From NCBI RefSeq assembly GCF_003991205.1, contig NZ_RXOZ01000035.1:153587-217586 (forward strand): a stretch of 64,000 nucleotides of DNA. Reading direction: 5' to 3'. Source of the stretch: Georgenia sp. SYP-B2076 (GTDB taxonomy: Bacteria > Actinomycetota > Actinomycetes > Actinomycetales > Actinomycetaceae). Shown here piece after piece: positions 46,719 to 55,973 of this stretch. Positions within the stretch are counted from its first letter, which is position 1. Each line of letters opens with the position of its first letter. The position numbers and the translations under genes were made by a program. Under the pieces are notes generated by a model. It saw only the letters and a list, made by a program, of their open reading frames with translations. It had not been told where the DNA came from and made no database searches.

Positions 46719-49490
46719 TCAGGCGGTGCGGCGGACGTCGATCGCGCTGACCACCGGCAGGTTCTTCACCGGCGCGAAAGCGATCTCGATCCCGGCGCCG
46801 CCGGCCGCCGTCACCGTCGTGGTGACGTCGTAGGGCGTGTGCTGGCCGACCTTGGCGACCAGGTCGAGGCCCGTCTCCACCGGTGCGCCGTTGACGGCGA
46901 CGTCGAAGATGCGCCAGCCCACGGGCACCTGGACGGTGCCGTCGGGCGCGGGGACCGCGTACCCGTCGCCGCCGACGTCACCCACCGAGGTGATCTCGGC
47001 CATCCGAAGCGTGACCTCGTACGCGCCGTCGGGCACGTCGAACCGGTAGGCGGACATGCCCTTGCGGTAGGTCTGGTACAGCGGGTCCTCGTCGCTGCCG
47101 TTCACCCAGTTGTTCTTCATCCAGCCGTACCCGGCGGTGAAGTCGGGCGCCACCGCGCCCCACGCCCCGGGGGTGTACTCGCGGTCCTCGACCCACACCG
47201 TGCCGTCGGGGTCGGTGTACTGCACGATCGCGCCGGTGGAGACGGCGAGCCGTTCGAAGGGCACCTCCGGGTCGGCCAGGAGCGGGGCGTGGTACGTGAA
47301 GTCCACGATCGCCTCGTCGCTGAGCCGGTCGCCCGAGGGGCTCGTGGCCGTCGCCGAGAGCACGTTGGTGCCGTGGACGAAGGGCACCATCCAGGCGGCG
47401 TACCCGATGGAGTCGGTCGGCCTGACCCCGAGCGAGACGCCGCCCAGGAAAAGCTCGACCTCGGCGGCGTTGGAGTAGACCGTCACGGTCTGCTCCACCG
47501 GCTGGTAGCCGGCGGCGCCGTCGGGGCCGATGCCGGCGCGGTGGTCCCACAGGTCGGTGGCGATGTGGAGCACGTCGACGCCCCGCCAGGCCTGCATGAG
47601 GTGGTAGACGGGCTTGGGTGTGCGGTCGGAGAGCATGAGGCCCTTGGTGTTCACGTGCGGCACGGAGCCGGTGCGGGACTCGGAGCCGAAGTCGAACTGC
47701 GACCAGTACGTGGTGCCGGCCAGCCAGGGCCGCTCGTCGATCTGGCGGAGGTAGCTCTCGAGGTAGTACTGCTGGAACTCGATGCTCTGGTCCTGGTAGT
47801 TCGCGTACCCGGCGAGCCGGGGCAGGTCGCCGGGGACCACCCGGTGCAGGCGCGGGTCGGAGTCGGCGCCGAACTCCGAGATCCACAGGACCCGCTCGGG
47901 GTGAGCGGCGTGCTCGGCGTCGAGGTAGGGGCCGAACTGCTCCGCCTTGCCGCCGTACCAGCCGTGGTAGAGGTTCCAGCCCCACACCATCGGGATGTCC
48001 GCGATGCCCGAGGTGTTGTACAGCGCCGCCTGGTGGCCGACCATCGCGGTCAGGCGGGTGGCGTCCTCGGCCCGGACCAGCTCGTCGCCCTGCCGCAGCA
48101 TGTCGTGGATGAACTCGACGTAGCCGGCGGGCTGCGGGCTGGGCAGCCGCAGCAGGATCTCGTTCATCGTTCCCCACACGACGATCGAGGGGTGGTTGTG
48201 GTGCTGGCGCACCATGTCCCGGATGTTGTTGAGGTGGTTGTCGACGAACGCCTGGGTCATCGTCGCCCTGTTGACCATGGGCGCCTCCTCCCAGAGGAGG
48301 AGGCCGAGCTCGTCGGCGGCCTCGAGGACGGCCGGCGCCTGGGGGTAGTGGGCCAGGCGGATGACGTTGGCGCCCATGGCCTTGATGATCTCGAGGTCGC
48401 GGATGTGGTCGGCGTCGGTGAGCGCGTTGCCCCGGCCGACGATGTCCTGGTGGCGGTTGGTGCCGCGGAGCGGGTAGGCCTGGCCGTTGAGGGAGAAGCC
48501 CGTTGCCGGGTCGGCGGAGAACCAGCGCACGCCCAGCGGGCTGTCGACGCGGTCACGACCGCCCTGTCCGGAGTCGACGACGGTCGCCACCTGGTACAGG
48601 TAGGGCGACTCCGGCGACCACAGGTGCGGGCGTACGATCGCCGGCAGCCGCAGCTCGAACTCGCCGGCGGTCCCGGCGCCCAGGCGCACCTCGGTTCGGG
48701 CCTCGACCACTGTGCGGCCGTCGGCGTCGAGCACCGTGGCGCGCACCTGCGCCGTCTCCGCGCGCGCGGAGTCGTTGACCACGCGCCCGCGGACCCGCAC
48801 CGTGGCCTGCGAGGCCGTGGCCACGGGCGTGTCGACCCGCACGCCGGGGGAGGCGTGGTCGAGGACGTCGAGGTGGACCTCGTCCGTGGCGACGAGCCAG
48901 ACGTTGCGGTAGAGCCCGCCGTAGTAGGTCCAGTCGCCGGAGTACGGCGGGACGTCATCCATGTGGGTGTTGTCCACGCGCACGGCGACGACGGCGTCCT
49001 TGCCGGGGCCGACGCGGCGGAGCTGGTCGGTGATCTCGACGCTGAAGGCGGTGTAGCCGCCGACGTGCCCGCCGACCCGCTCGCCGTCGACGTAGACGTC
49101 GGCGACCTGGAAGGCGCCCTCGAAGTACAGGAAGACTCGCTTCTTCTTCAGCGCGCCCGTCATCTTCACCGAGCGGCGGTACCACCCGGGGCCGCGGTAG
49201 AACCCCGGCGTGTCATCGAGGGAGTCCTCGGCGTTCCAGGTGTGGGGGATCGAGACTGGCTGCCAGACCGCGGCGTCGAGCCCTGGCTGCTGCGCGCCCG
49301 CGGGGTCGCCGAGCATGTGCCGCCAACCCTCACCCAGGAGTTCGCGGTCGCGCTGGCGGGTGGCCTGCGGGGGCCGGCGGTTCTGGGCGTAGGCGGGCTG
49401 CGCCAGGACGGACAGAGCGGCGCCGGCGGCCATGCCGGTCAGCACGCTGCGGCGTCTTGGGCCGGTCGGCTCTTGGGTGGGGATCATCAT
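46719..49490 (-). CDS. Exported glycoside hydrolase family 2 (beta-galactosidase-like)
   Basis: A 923-residue secreted enzyme. The N-terminus GPRRRSVLTGMAAGAALSVLAQPAYAQ is a likely Tat signal (twin Arg). GH2 jelly-roll, sandwich and TIM-barrel domains follow, with the acid/base Glu444 in VVWGTMNE and the nucleophile Glu539 in WISEFGAD; NRHQDIVGRGNALTD and RLAHYPQ are also typical. After the barrel comes a Big-like domain, and the last 150 residues look like a malectin-type carbohydrate-binding domain (YRFDVPDGAYEVTLRMAEI). Specificity (galactosidase, glucuronidase or other) cannot be read. An upstream palindrome at 49607-49624 may be its operator. Confidence 0.94.
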   Translation of the reverse strand: MMIPTQEPTGPRRRSVLTGMAAGAALSVLAQPAYAQNRRPPQATRQRDRELLGEGWRHMLGDPAGAQQPGLDAAVWQPVSIPHTWNAEDSLDDTPGFYRGPGWYRRSVKMTGALKKKRVFLYFEGAFQVADVYVDGERVGGHVGGYTAFSVEITDQLRRVGPGKDAVVAVRVDNTHMDDVPPYSGDWTYYGGLYRNVWLVATDEVHLDVLDHASPGVRVDTPVATASQATVRVRGRVVNDSARAETAQVRATVLDADGRTVVEARTEVRLGAGTAGEFELRLPAIVRPHLWSPESPYLYQVATVVDSGQGGRDRVDSPLGVRWFSADPATGFSLNGQAYPLRGTNRHQDIVGRGNALTDADHIRDLEIIKAMGANVIRLAHYPQAPAVLEAADELGLLLWEEAPMVNRATMTQAFVDNHLNNIRDMVRQHHNHPSIVVWGTMNEILLRLPSPQPAGYVEFIHDMLRQGDELVRAEDATRLTAMVGHQAALYNTSGIADIPMVWGWNLYHGWYGGKAEQFGPYLDAEHAAHPERVLWISEFGADSDPRLHRVVPGDLPRLAGYANYQDQSIEFQQYYLESYLRQIDERPWLAGTTYWSQFDFGSESRTGSVPHVNTKGLMLSDRTPKPVYHLMQAWRGVDVLHIATDLWDHRAGIGPDGAAGYQPVEQTVTVYSNAAEVELFLGGVSLGVRPTDSIGYAAWMVPFVHGTNVLSATATSPSGDRLSDEAIVDFTYHAPLLADPEVPFERLAVSTGAIVQYTDPDGTVWVEDREYTPGAWGAVAPDFTAGYGWMKNNWVNGSDEDPLYQTYRKGMSAYRFDVPDGAYEVTLRMAEITSVGDVGGDGYAVPAPDGTVQVPVGWRIFDVAVNGAPVETGLDLVAKVGQHTPYDVTTTVTAAGGAGIEIAFAPVKNLPVVSAIDVRRTA

Positions 49491-49606
49491 CGAGTCCTCT
49501 CGTCACGGGCGCACCCCTCCGTGCGCCACCCGGACGACCCTCCGGTATCGGACACAACGGACCTATTAGTTGCCATGAGTTGCCGCGTGAGCCTCCGCCA
49601 GAAAAT

Positions 49607-49624
49607 GCGTTGCCGCCGCAACGC
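49607..49624. promoter_or_regulatory. Palindromic operator candidate upstream of GH2
   Basis: GCGTTGC-CGCC-GCAACGC is a perfect palindrome about 115 bp upstream of the GH2 start. On the minus strand GGCAACT is also repeated directly, ten bases apart (GGCAACTCATGGCAACT). Its shape is like a sugar-responsive repressor site, but no regulator gene is adjacent. Of the 435-bp gap between the GH2 and SPFH starts (49491-49925), the rest shows no convincing gene. Confidence 0.45.
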
Positions 49625-49925
49625 CCCGGTGGCACATTCGGGTCGTCCGGGTGAGTCAGCAGCCGGCCCGCCGTGGCGGGTCCCGGTCCTGCGGGTCGAC
49701 CCGCCGGGACGTCTGCCTGCGGAGCAGATCTGGCAAAGGTGCTCGTCACCGAGGGGTTCGACTCCCCAGGGGACGTCGCCGCCCGGGTGCACGCGAGCTG
49801 AACGCCAGCGGACCGCGGCTGCCCCTACGGAGCCACGGCCCCCGCGCCGGCCGCGCCGGGCGGCGCCGTCCACCGCGACGAGGCGCATCACGAGGCGAGC
49901 ACGAATCAGAAGGAGGAAGCAGGGC

Positions 49926-50591
49926 ATGGCGTTGTTCACGATGACGGTGCAGTCGCGCCGCGCGGCGGTCAGGTACCGCCACGGGCGCCCCGAGCGCGTG
50001 CTCGAGGTCGGCCGCCACCCGCGGGCCTGGGGTGCGCGGGACGTCGTCGTGGAGCTCCGCGAGAACCTGCTGAGCCTCGCTCCTCAGGAGGTGCCCACCG
50101 CGGACGGCGTCTCCGTGAAGGCCACCGCCGTCGTGAGGTGGTCGGTCACGGACCCCGTCAGGTTTCTCGAGCAGACCACGGACCCGGTCGGCCACGTCTA
50201 CCTGGCGACCCAGGTCGCCCTCCGCGCGGCCCTGGCCGGGCTGACCGTCGAGGACCTCGGGCGTGGCTCGGCGCTGCCCGCCGCGCAGCTGACGGCGGCG
50301 ACCGACGCGGCGGCGCGGGCCGTCGGGGTTGCGGTCACCGAGGTGGTGGTCAAGGACGTCATCGTCCCGCGCGAGCTGCGGGCGGCGGCCGTCGAGGTCG
50401 CCGTGGCGCGCCAGCGGGGGCTGGCGATGCTCGAGCAGGCACGCTCCGAGACGGCGGCGCTGCGCTCGATGACCAACGCCGCCAGGCTGCTCGACGACCA
50501 CCCGGCGCTGGCCCAGCTGCGCCTGGTGCAGGCGGCGCCGCCGGGCACGCAGGTCGTGCTGCAGGTCGGCGGTCGGCACTCGCAGCAGTGA
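49926..50591 (+). CDS. SPFH/Band 7 (slipin-like) protein
   Basis: A 221-residue SPFH-domain protein: RENLLSLAPQEVPTADGVSVKATAVVRWSVTDPVRFLEQTTDP and ALRAALAGLTVEDLGRG, followed by AVGVAVTEVVVKDVIVPRELRAAAVEVAVARQRGLAMLEQARSETAALRSM, the helical tail typical of stomatin/slipin proteins. Most slipins have an N-terminal membrane hairpin; here none is visible, so this may be a shortened soluble form or a peripheral membrane protein. The ATG at 49926 has AAGGAGGAAGCAGGGC upstream. Its partner NfeD gene is not in the window. Confidence 0.9.
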   Translation: MALFTMTVQSRRAAVRYRHGRPERVLEVGRHPRAWGARDVVVELRENLLSLAPQEVPTADGVSVKATAVVRWSVTDPVRFLEQTTDPVGHVYLATQVALRAALAGLTVEDLGRGSALPAAQLTAATDAAARAVGVAVTEVVVKDVIVPRELRAAAVEVAVARQRGLAMLEQARSETAALRSMTNAARLLDDHPALAQLRLVQAAPPGTQVVLQVGGRHSQQ

Positions 50592-50750
50592 CGCCGGCCC
50601 CGCCCGGGAGAGTCCTCCCGGGCCGGGCCGGGCCGGGCCCGGCCCGGCGCCCCGCCGCCCGTCCGAGGGACGAGCGGTCGGCCACGGGCCATCATGGTGC
50701 GGGGCGCCCGCGCGAGCGGCGCCGGCTGAACGCGACCGAGAGGCACCATC

Positions 50751-52403
50751 GTGACCGATACCAAGGACATCTCCCGGACCGAGCAGTGGCGGGCACTGGC
50801 CGCCGCCGCCGAGGAGGCCCGGGGGAGCCATCTGCGCGACCTGTTTGCGGCCGACCCGGACCGCGGGACCCGCCTCGCGGCCGAGGCCGTCGACCTCTAT
50901 GTCGACTACTCGAAGAACCTCGTCACGGAGGAGACGCTCGGCCTGCTGGTGGACCTGGCCCGGGCCGCGGGCCTGCCCGAGCGCATCGAGGCGATGTTCC
51001 GCGGGGACCACATCAACACCACCGAGGACCGCGCCGTCCTGCACACCGCCCTGCGGGCCCCGCGCGACGCGAAGCTGGTCGTCGACGGCCAGGACGTCAT
51101 CGCCGACGTCCACGAGGTCCTCGACCGCATGGCCGCCTTCTCGGACAAGGTCCGCTCGGGGGAGTGGACCGGCCACACCGGCAAGCGGCTGACGACCATC
51201 GTCAACATCGGCATCGGCGGCTCCGACCTCGGCCCCAAGATGGCCACCATCGCGCTCGCGCCCTACGCCGACCCCGACATCACCTCGGTGTTCGTCTCCA
51301 ACGTCGACGGCGACGACATCGCCGCCGCCCTGAAGGACGCGGACCCCGAGGAGACGCTGTTCATCATCGCGTCGAAGACCTTCACCACCATCGAGACCAT
51401 CACCAACGCCAAGACCGCCCGCGCCTGGCTCCTCGACGCCCTGGGCGACGACGCCGCCGTCGCCAAGCACTTCGTGGCCGTGTCCACAAACGCGGAGAAG
51501 GTCGCCGAGTTCGGCATCGACACCGCCAACATGTTCGGCTTCTGGGACTGGGTCGGCGGCCGGTACTCCTACGACTCCGCCGTCGGGCTGTCCGTGATGA
51601 TCGCCGTCGGCCCGGACAGCTTCCGCGAGATGCTCGCCGGCTTCCACGCCATGGACGAGCACTTCCGCACCGCGCCGCTCGAGCGCAACGTCCCCGTCCT
51701 CCTCGGGCTCGTCGGGACCTGGTACCGCAACTTCCAGGGCACCTCCACCCACGCCGTGCTGCCCTACAACCAGTACCTCTCCCGGTTCCCCGCGTACCTG
51801 CAGCAGCTCGACATGGAGTCCAACGGCAAGTCCGTCACGCTCGACGGCGAGCCCGTCACCTACCAGACCGGCCCGGTCGTCTGGGGGGAGCCAGGCACGA
51901 ACGGCCAGCACGCCTTCTACCAGCTCATCCACCAGGGCACGCAGACGGTGCCGGCCGACTTCATCGGCTTCATCCACCCGGCCGACGAGGTGCCCGGCCA
52001 CCACGACCTCCTCACCGCGAACCTCCTCGCGCAGACCGAGGCGCTCGCCTTCGGCAAGACGCCCGACGAGGTCCGGGCCGACGGCGTGCCCGAGGAGCTC
52101 GTGGCGCACAAGACCTTCGCGGGCAACCACCCGACCACACTCATCATGGCGCCGAGGCTGACGCCGTCGGTGCTCGGCCAGCTCGTGGCTCTGTACGAGC
52201 ACAAGGTCTTCACCCAGGGCACGATCTGGAACATCAACTCCTTCGACCAGTGGGGCGTCGAGCTGGGCAAGGTGCTGGCCAACCGGATCGTGCCGTCGCT
52301 CACCGACGACGCCGAGCCCGACCTGGCGCACGACTCGTCGACCAACGCGCTCATCCGCCGCTACCGCGACCAGCGCCGCGTTGACGGAGCCGGCGGGCGC
52401 TGA
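50751..52403 (+). CDS. pgi: Glucose-6-phosphate isomerase
   Basis: A 550-residue phosphoglucose isomerase, interconverting glucose-6-phosphate and fructose-6-phosphate in glycolysis. The signatures are [67 protein letters not shown], the catalytic [11 protein letters not shown] and [19 protein letters not shown], and the end [14 protein letters not shown]. All match the two-domain SIS enzyme of normal length. The start is GTG 50751 after GAGAGGCACC. A 12-bp hairpin follows, then the first copy of a dispersed repeat element. Confidence 0.98.
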   Translation: MTDTKDISRTEQWRALAAAAEEARGSHLRDLFAADPDRGTRLAAEAVDLYVDYSKNLVTEETLGLLVDLARAAGLPERIEAMFRGDHINTTEDRAVLHTALRAPRDAKLVVDGQDVIADVHEVLDRMAAFSDKVRSGEWTGHTGKRLTTIVNIGIGGSDLGPKMATIALAPYADPDITSVFVSNVDGDDIAAALKDADPEETLFIIASKTFTTIETITNAKTARAWLLDALGDDAAVAKHFVAVSTNAEKVAEFGIDTANMFGFWDWVGGRYSYDSAVGLSVMIAVGPDSFREMLAGFHAMDEHFRTAPLERNVPVLLGLVGTWYRNFQGTSTHAVLPYNQYLSRFPAYLQQLDMESNGKSVTLDGEPVTYQTGPVVWGEPGTNGQHAFYQLIHQGTQTVPADFIGFIHPADEVPGHHDLLTANLLAQTEALAFGKTPDEVRADGVPEELVAHKTFAGNHPTTLIMAPRLTPSVLGQLVALYEHKVFTQGTIWNINSFDQWGVELGKVLANRIVPSLTDDAEPDLAHDSSTNALIRRYRDQRRVDGAGGR

Positions 52404-52448
52404 GCCGACGGCGGGCGCTCGACGCCGACGGCGGGGCAGGACGTGGGA

Positions 52449-52476
52449 CGGCCCGGGACCTTCTGGTCCCGGGCCG
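52449..52476 (+). terminator. Hairpin terminator after pgi
   Basis: CGGCCCGGGACC pairs perfectly with GGTCCCGGGCCG around TTCT, followed by TTCG. A comparable hairpin precedes the second copy of the dispersed element (59822-59851). Confidence 0.85.
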
Positions 52477-52507
52477 TTCGCGTGTGCTACGTCAGTGGGT
52501 CTGGTTC

Positions 52508-52650
52508 CTCGACCTATGCCCGATCATGGGCGGTGCCGGTGCTCTGCGAAGCATCAGGTGCTCTGCGATGCATCAACGGCCAACTTGTCGCGAGTCGCCA
52601 GACGGCCGGGTAGCGATGTCGGTACTCGTCACTGCTACGCATCACCTGCC
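52508..52650 (+). repeat. Dispersed element, copy A
   Basis: A 143-bp sequence homologous to 59878-60000 in the same orientation. Shared blocks include TATGCCCGATCATGG, GTGCCGGTGCT, CATCAACGGCC, CGCGAGTCGCC, GACGGCC and TAGCGATGTC. Copy A carries an internal tandem duplication (GGTGCTCTGCGAAGCATCA at 52538-52556 and a near copy at 52557-52575) where copy B has one. The 461-bp gap between pgi and the ABC permease (52404-52864) holds only the terminator and this element as far as I can see. No credible ORF runs through it. Confidence 0.8.
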
Positions 52651-52864
52651 AGGGTGGCTCCGCACCGATCCTCCACCGCCGACGAGGCGGGTGCACTCTC
52701 GCCCCTCCGCCCGGGGGAGTCTCGGTCTTATGCGTCCAGGTTAGTCACCGCGGCGGGCATGCGGTAGGCCTTAGGGCTCTTCCGCCCGCGAACCTTTCGC
52801 ACGCCGCCACCGCGCCTTCCGCCCCGTCCGGACGCCGGTCCGCCCGGCCCGGCAGCTGCGCAGG

Positions 52865-53722
52865 TCAGGTCAGGTCCCGCCGCCGCAGGAGCGCCAGCGC
52901 GGCGCCCGCGAACACCATCAGGTACGCCGCCAAGGTCCAGGCCGCCGCCGGCCCGCCGAGCACGTCCAGCACGCCCGGCGCCCCGCCGGCGCCCATCCCC
53001 TCGGCGCCGAGCGCCCCGGCCAGGGACCCGGCTGCCGAGCCGGGGAGCCGGTCGGTCACCGCGGGCATCCCGTCGATGAGGCCGGAGACCCCGCGCAGCA
53101 GGTTCTCGATCACCAGCGCCCACACCAGGCCGAGCCCGGCGGCCAGCGCCGGCCCCTTCGCCAGGGCGCCGACGAGCACCCCGCCGGCGGCCCACATGCC
53201 CAGCACGAGGAGGCCGCCGCCCACCGACCGGGCCAGGTCGCCCACAGCGGGCGGCGCGGTGGAGGCGTCCTCGACGGCGGCGATCACCCCGGCGGCGGCC
53301 AGGTCCGCGGCCGTGGTGAGCAGGACGACGCCGACCACCGCCACGGCGAGCGCCACCAGCGTGCCGCCGAACGCGGCCACGCGCCCGGGGCCCTGGGCGA
53401 GGACGGTCTTCCAGGTCCCCCAGGAGTACCCGCTGCCGATGGCCAGCGCCCCGAGGATCATGACGATCGCGCCGCCGAACATGGGCATGCCCTGCACGAG
53501 CGTGCCCGGCACCGCGGCCGGCAGCAGCCCGGCGAGCAGCGCCTCGGGCGGGAGGCCGCCGGCGGCGTCGGGGCCGCCGCCGCCGCGGTAGCCGATGTAC
53601 GGGAAGACGTACGCGAAGAGCAGGTTGAGGATCGTCCAGACCCCCACGAGCACCCAGGTGGTGGGCCAGCGCCACAGGCGGCGCAGCTCGGCTCGGGCGG
53701 AACGGGCCAGGTCGGTGTTCAT
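52865..53722 (-). CDS. ABC-2-type transporter permease
   Basis: A 285-residue membrane protein with six or seven hydrophobic helices (for example TWVLVGVWTILNLLFAYVF, GGAIVMILGALAIGSGYSWGTWKTVL, LLVLGMWAAGGVLVGALA). The GTWKTVLAQGPGR loop is typical of bacteriocin/drug-type ABC-2 permeases. It pairs with the ATPase gene immediately upstream, overlapping by ATGA. Together they probably export a drug, peptide or lipid under control of the divergent two-component system. Confidence 0.9.
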   Translation of the reverse strand: MNTDLARSARAELRRLWRWPTTWVLVGVWTILNLLFAYVFPYIGYRGGGGPDAAGGLPPEALLAGLLPAAVPGTLVQGMPMFGGAIVMILGALAIGSGYSWGTWKTVLAQGPGRVAAFGGTLVALAVAVVGVVLLTTAADLAAAGVIAAVEDASTAPPAVGDLARSVGGGLLVLGMWAAGGVLVGALAKGPALAAGLGLVWALVIENLLRGVSGLIDGMPAVTDRLPGSAAGSLAGALGAEGMGAGGAPGVLDVLGGPAAAWTLAAYLMVFAGAALALLRRRDLT

Positions 53723-54672
53723 CGGGCCACCTCCATGGGGCGGGGGTCGGCGGTCATCTCGAAGAAGACCTCTTCCAGGGAGCGTTCGACGGGGCTGATC
53801 TCGTGGACGTCGACGCCGGCGCCCACGAGCGCGCGGAGCAACCCAGGCACGACGGCGGAGCCGGCGGCCAGCCGCAGCGCCGCCGCGCCCGCAGCACCCG
53901 CTGTGTCCGCCCCGCCCGCCGCGCCCTCGACGGCGACGGCGCCGGCCCCCACCACCCGGGCGGCGACGGCGCGCGCAGCATCCAGCGGGGTGGCCCGCAG
54001 CCGCAGGGAGGTCCCGCCGCGCAGCTGGGCGACGGTGCTCTCGACCAGCAGCCGGCCGCCGGCGATGACGCCGACCCGGTCGCAGATCTGCTGGACCTCG
54101 GCCAGCAGGTGGCTGGAGAGCAGCACCGTCTGCCCGCCGGCGGCGACGTCCAGGAGGAGGTCGCGCATGTCCGCCATGCCGGCGGGGTCGAGGCCGTTGG
54201 TGGGCTCGTCGAGCACCACCAGGTCCGGCTCGCCGAGCAGGGCGGCGGCCACGCCGAGGCGCTGCTTCATGCCCAGGGAGTACGTGCGGAACCGGTCCCG
54301 GCCGCGCGCCGCGAGGTCCACGCGCGCCAGCGCGGCGTCCGCGGCCCGCGCGTCCAGGCCCCGGTAGCGGGCCAGGACGCGGAGGTTCTCCCTGCCGGAG
54401 AGGTACGGGTAGAAGCCCGGGCCCTCGACGAGCGCGCCGATCCGGGCCAGCGCGGCGGGCGTGCCCGGCGGCGCGCCCAGCACGGCGGCGGTGCCGGCGG
54501 TGGGCCGGACCTGCCCGAGCAGCATGCGCATCGTGGTGGTCTTGCCCGCGCCGTTGGGGCCGAGGAAGCCGTAGACCTCTCCGGCGCGCACCGTCATCGA
54601 CACGGCGTCGACGGCGCGGCGCGGCCCGTAGACCTTGGTCAGCCCGCTGGTGGTCACGATCGGTGTGTTCAT
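53719..54672 (-). CDS. ABC transporter ATP-binding protein
   Basis: A 317-residue ABC ATPase of the drug/bacitracin exporter type. Walker A is GPNGAGKTT, the signature is YSLGMKQRLGVA, Walker B is DLVVLDEPTNGLDP and the switch histidine is in LLSSHLLAEV. A C-terminal accessory domain of about 80 residues ends VHEISPVERSLEEVFFEMT. The N-terminus is MNTPIVTTSGLTKVYGPRRAV. The stop overlaps the permease start. It is divergent from the histidine kinase gene with 131 bp between. Confidence 0.96.
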   Translation of the reverse strand: MNTPIVTTSGLTKVYGPRRAVDAVSMTVRAGEVYGFLGPNGAGKTTTMRMLLGQVRPTAGTAAVLGAPPGTPAALARIGALVEGPGFYPYLSGRENLRVLARYRGLDARAADAALARVDLAARGRDRFRTYSLGMKQRLGVAAALLGEPDLVVLDEPTNGLDPAGMADMRDLLLDVAAGGQTVLLSSHLLAEVQQICDRVGVIAGGRLLVESTVAQLRGGTSLRLRATPLDAARAVAARVVGAGAVAVEGAAGGADTAGAAGAAALRLAAGSAVVPGLLRALVGAGVDVHEISPVERSLEEVFFEMTADPRPMEVAR

Positions 54673-54728
54673 GCGTTCCAGCGTCCGCGGCGGGGGCGTC
54701 GCCGTCGTCCCCCACGCGTCGGCCGGGA

Positions 54729-54748
54729 CGTACGAGGATCTGCGTACG
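54729..54748. promoter_or_regulatory. Candidate response-regulator site
   Basis: CGTACG occurs at 54729-54734 and 54743-54748, giving an inverted repeat with an 8-bp centre in the divergent region between the ABC exporter and the two-component genes. Confidence 0.35.
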
Positions 54749-54791
54749 CCGGGCACGCCCACAGGTGGACGACGGCCGGGGGGCGCGCGCC

Positions 54792-54797
54792 TATCGT
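54792..54797 (+). promoter_or_regulatory. -10 element of the kinase leaderless promoter
   Basis: TATCGT is followed by six bases (GGGGCC) and the GTG start at 54804. Confidence 0.45.
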
Positions 54798-54803
54798 GGG
54801 GCC

Positions 54804-55973
54804 GTGGCGGACGTGGGGCGGTCGGGCGTCAGGCCCGGGGACGTGCTCCTCGCCGGGGCCCTGGCGCTCTTCGCGGCGGGCGGCACCGTGCCCGCGGGGC
54901 TCAACCAGCCGGAGGCCCTCCCGCCCGACGTCATCGCGTACGTGCTCACCACTCTCGCGGCCGCGGCGCTGGTGCTCTGGCGGGTCGCACCCGCTGGCGT
55001 GTTCGCGACGGTCGCCGTCGTCCTCGGGGCCTACCTCGCGCTCGGCTACCCCTACGGGCCGATCATGATCACCGGCGCCGTCGCCGCCGGGCTGATGGCG
55101 TCGGCCCGCCCGCTGCGCACGGCGGTGGTCGCGGGCGGCGCCGCCGTCGTCGTCCTGGCCCTGGCGGTGCTCTTCCGCACGGTGCTGGCCCCCACGGCAC
55201 CCGGCGCGGTGAGCGTCCAGCTGCTGGGGGTGCTGGTCTGGACCGCGCTGCCGCTCGCCATCGGGGTCACGGTCCGCACCCGCCGGGACGCCGCGGCGCG
55301 GGTGCGGGCCGAGCAGGCGCTGCGGGTGGTCTCGGAGGAGCGGCTGCGCATGGCGCAGGAGGTCCACGACGTCGTCGGCCACGGCCTCGCCGTCATCGCG
55401 CTGCAGGCCGGCGCCGGCCTGCACGTGCTCGACCACGACCCCGCCCGGGCCCGCGCCGCCCTCGAGGCGATCCGCGACACCAGCCGGGAGTCCCTCGACG
55501 GGCTGCGCGCCGAGCTGGCGAGCCTGCGCGGCGACGCCGCCCGCCGGCCGGCCCTGGGCCTCGACGACCTCGAGGCGCTCGTCGGGCGGGTCCGCGCCGG
55601 CGGGCTCGACGTGCGCCTGGACCTCGCGCGGCCGGACCCGGAGGTGGCGCCGGCGGTCGGGGACGCCGCCTACCGGATCGTGCAGGAGGCCCTGACCAAC
55701 GTGCTGCGCCACGCCGGCGCCGGGGCCGCCGCCGTCGTCCGCGTCCACCCGGCGCGCGGCCGGCTGCTCGTCGAGGTCGCGGACACCGGGGCCGGGCCGC
55801 CACCCGGGGGCCTGGCGCCGGGCAGCGGGGTCGCCGGGATGCGGGCGCGGGCCGAGCGGGCCGGTGGCACGCTCGAGGTCGCCGGCCGCCCCGGCGGCGG
55901 GGTGCGGGTGCGTGCCCGGCTGCCGTTGGCCGGACCGTTGTCCCGGCCGCCGCTGGCGGGGGACGCGCCGTGA
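54804..55973 (+). CDS. Sensor histidine kinase (HisKA_3 type)
   Basis: A 389-residue membrane kinase with about five N-terminal helices in a compact sensor of the DesK/NarL-partner type. The phospho-acceptor His is in MAQEVHDVVGHGLAVIALQ, the N box in AAYRIVQEALTNVLRHAG, and ATP-lid residues in VEVADTGAGP and GSGVAGMRARAE. It phosphorylates the regulator encoded immediately downstream (GTGA overlap). The GTG start at 54804 is supported by a -10 box six bases upstream. The C-terminal tail after the kinase domain is short and Pro-rich. Confidence 0.94.
   Translation: MADVGRSGVRPGDVLLAGALALFAAGGTVPAGLNQPEALPPDVIAYVLTTLAAAALVLWRVAPAGVFATVAVVLGAYLALGYPYGPIMITGAVAAGLMASARPLRTAVVAGGAAVVVLALAVLFRTVLAPTAPGAVSVQLLGVLVWTALPLAIGVTVRTRRDAAARVRAEQALRVVSEERLRMAQEVHDVVGHGLAVIALQAGAGLHVLDHDPARARAALEAIRDTSRESLDGLRAELASLRGDAARRPALGLDDLEALVGRVRAGGLDVRLDLARPDPEVAPAVGDAAYRIVQEALTNVLRHAGAGAAAVVRVHPARGRLLVEVADTGAGPPPGGLAPGSGVAGMRARAERAGGTLEVAGRPGGGVRVRARLPLAGPLSRPPLAGDAP

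Noticed and set aside
49680..49775. tRNA-like features: a 5-pair/7-base anticodon-like hairpin (49712-49728) and a T-arm-like GGGGTTCGACTCCCC (49753-49767).
   Set aside because: No acceptor stem, no D arm and no CCA can be fitted, and the anticodon-like loop and T-arm have a 24-base gap with an A-A mismatch. The region is not a tRNA or tmRNA gene.
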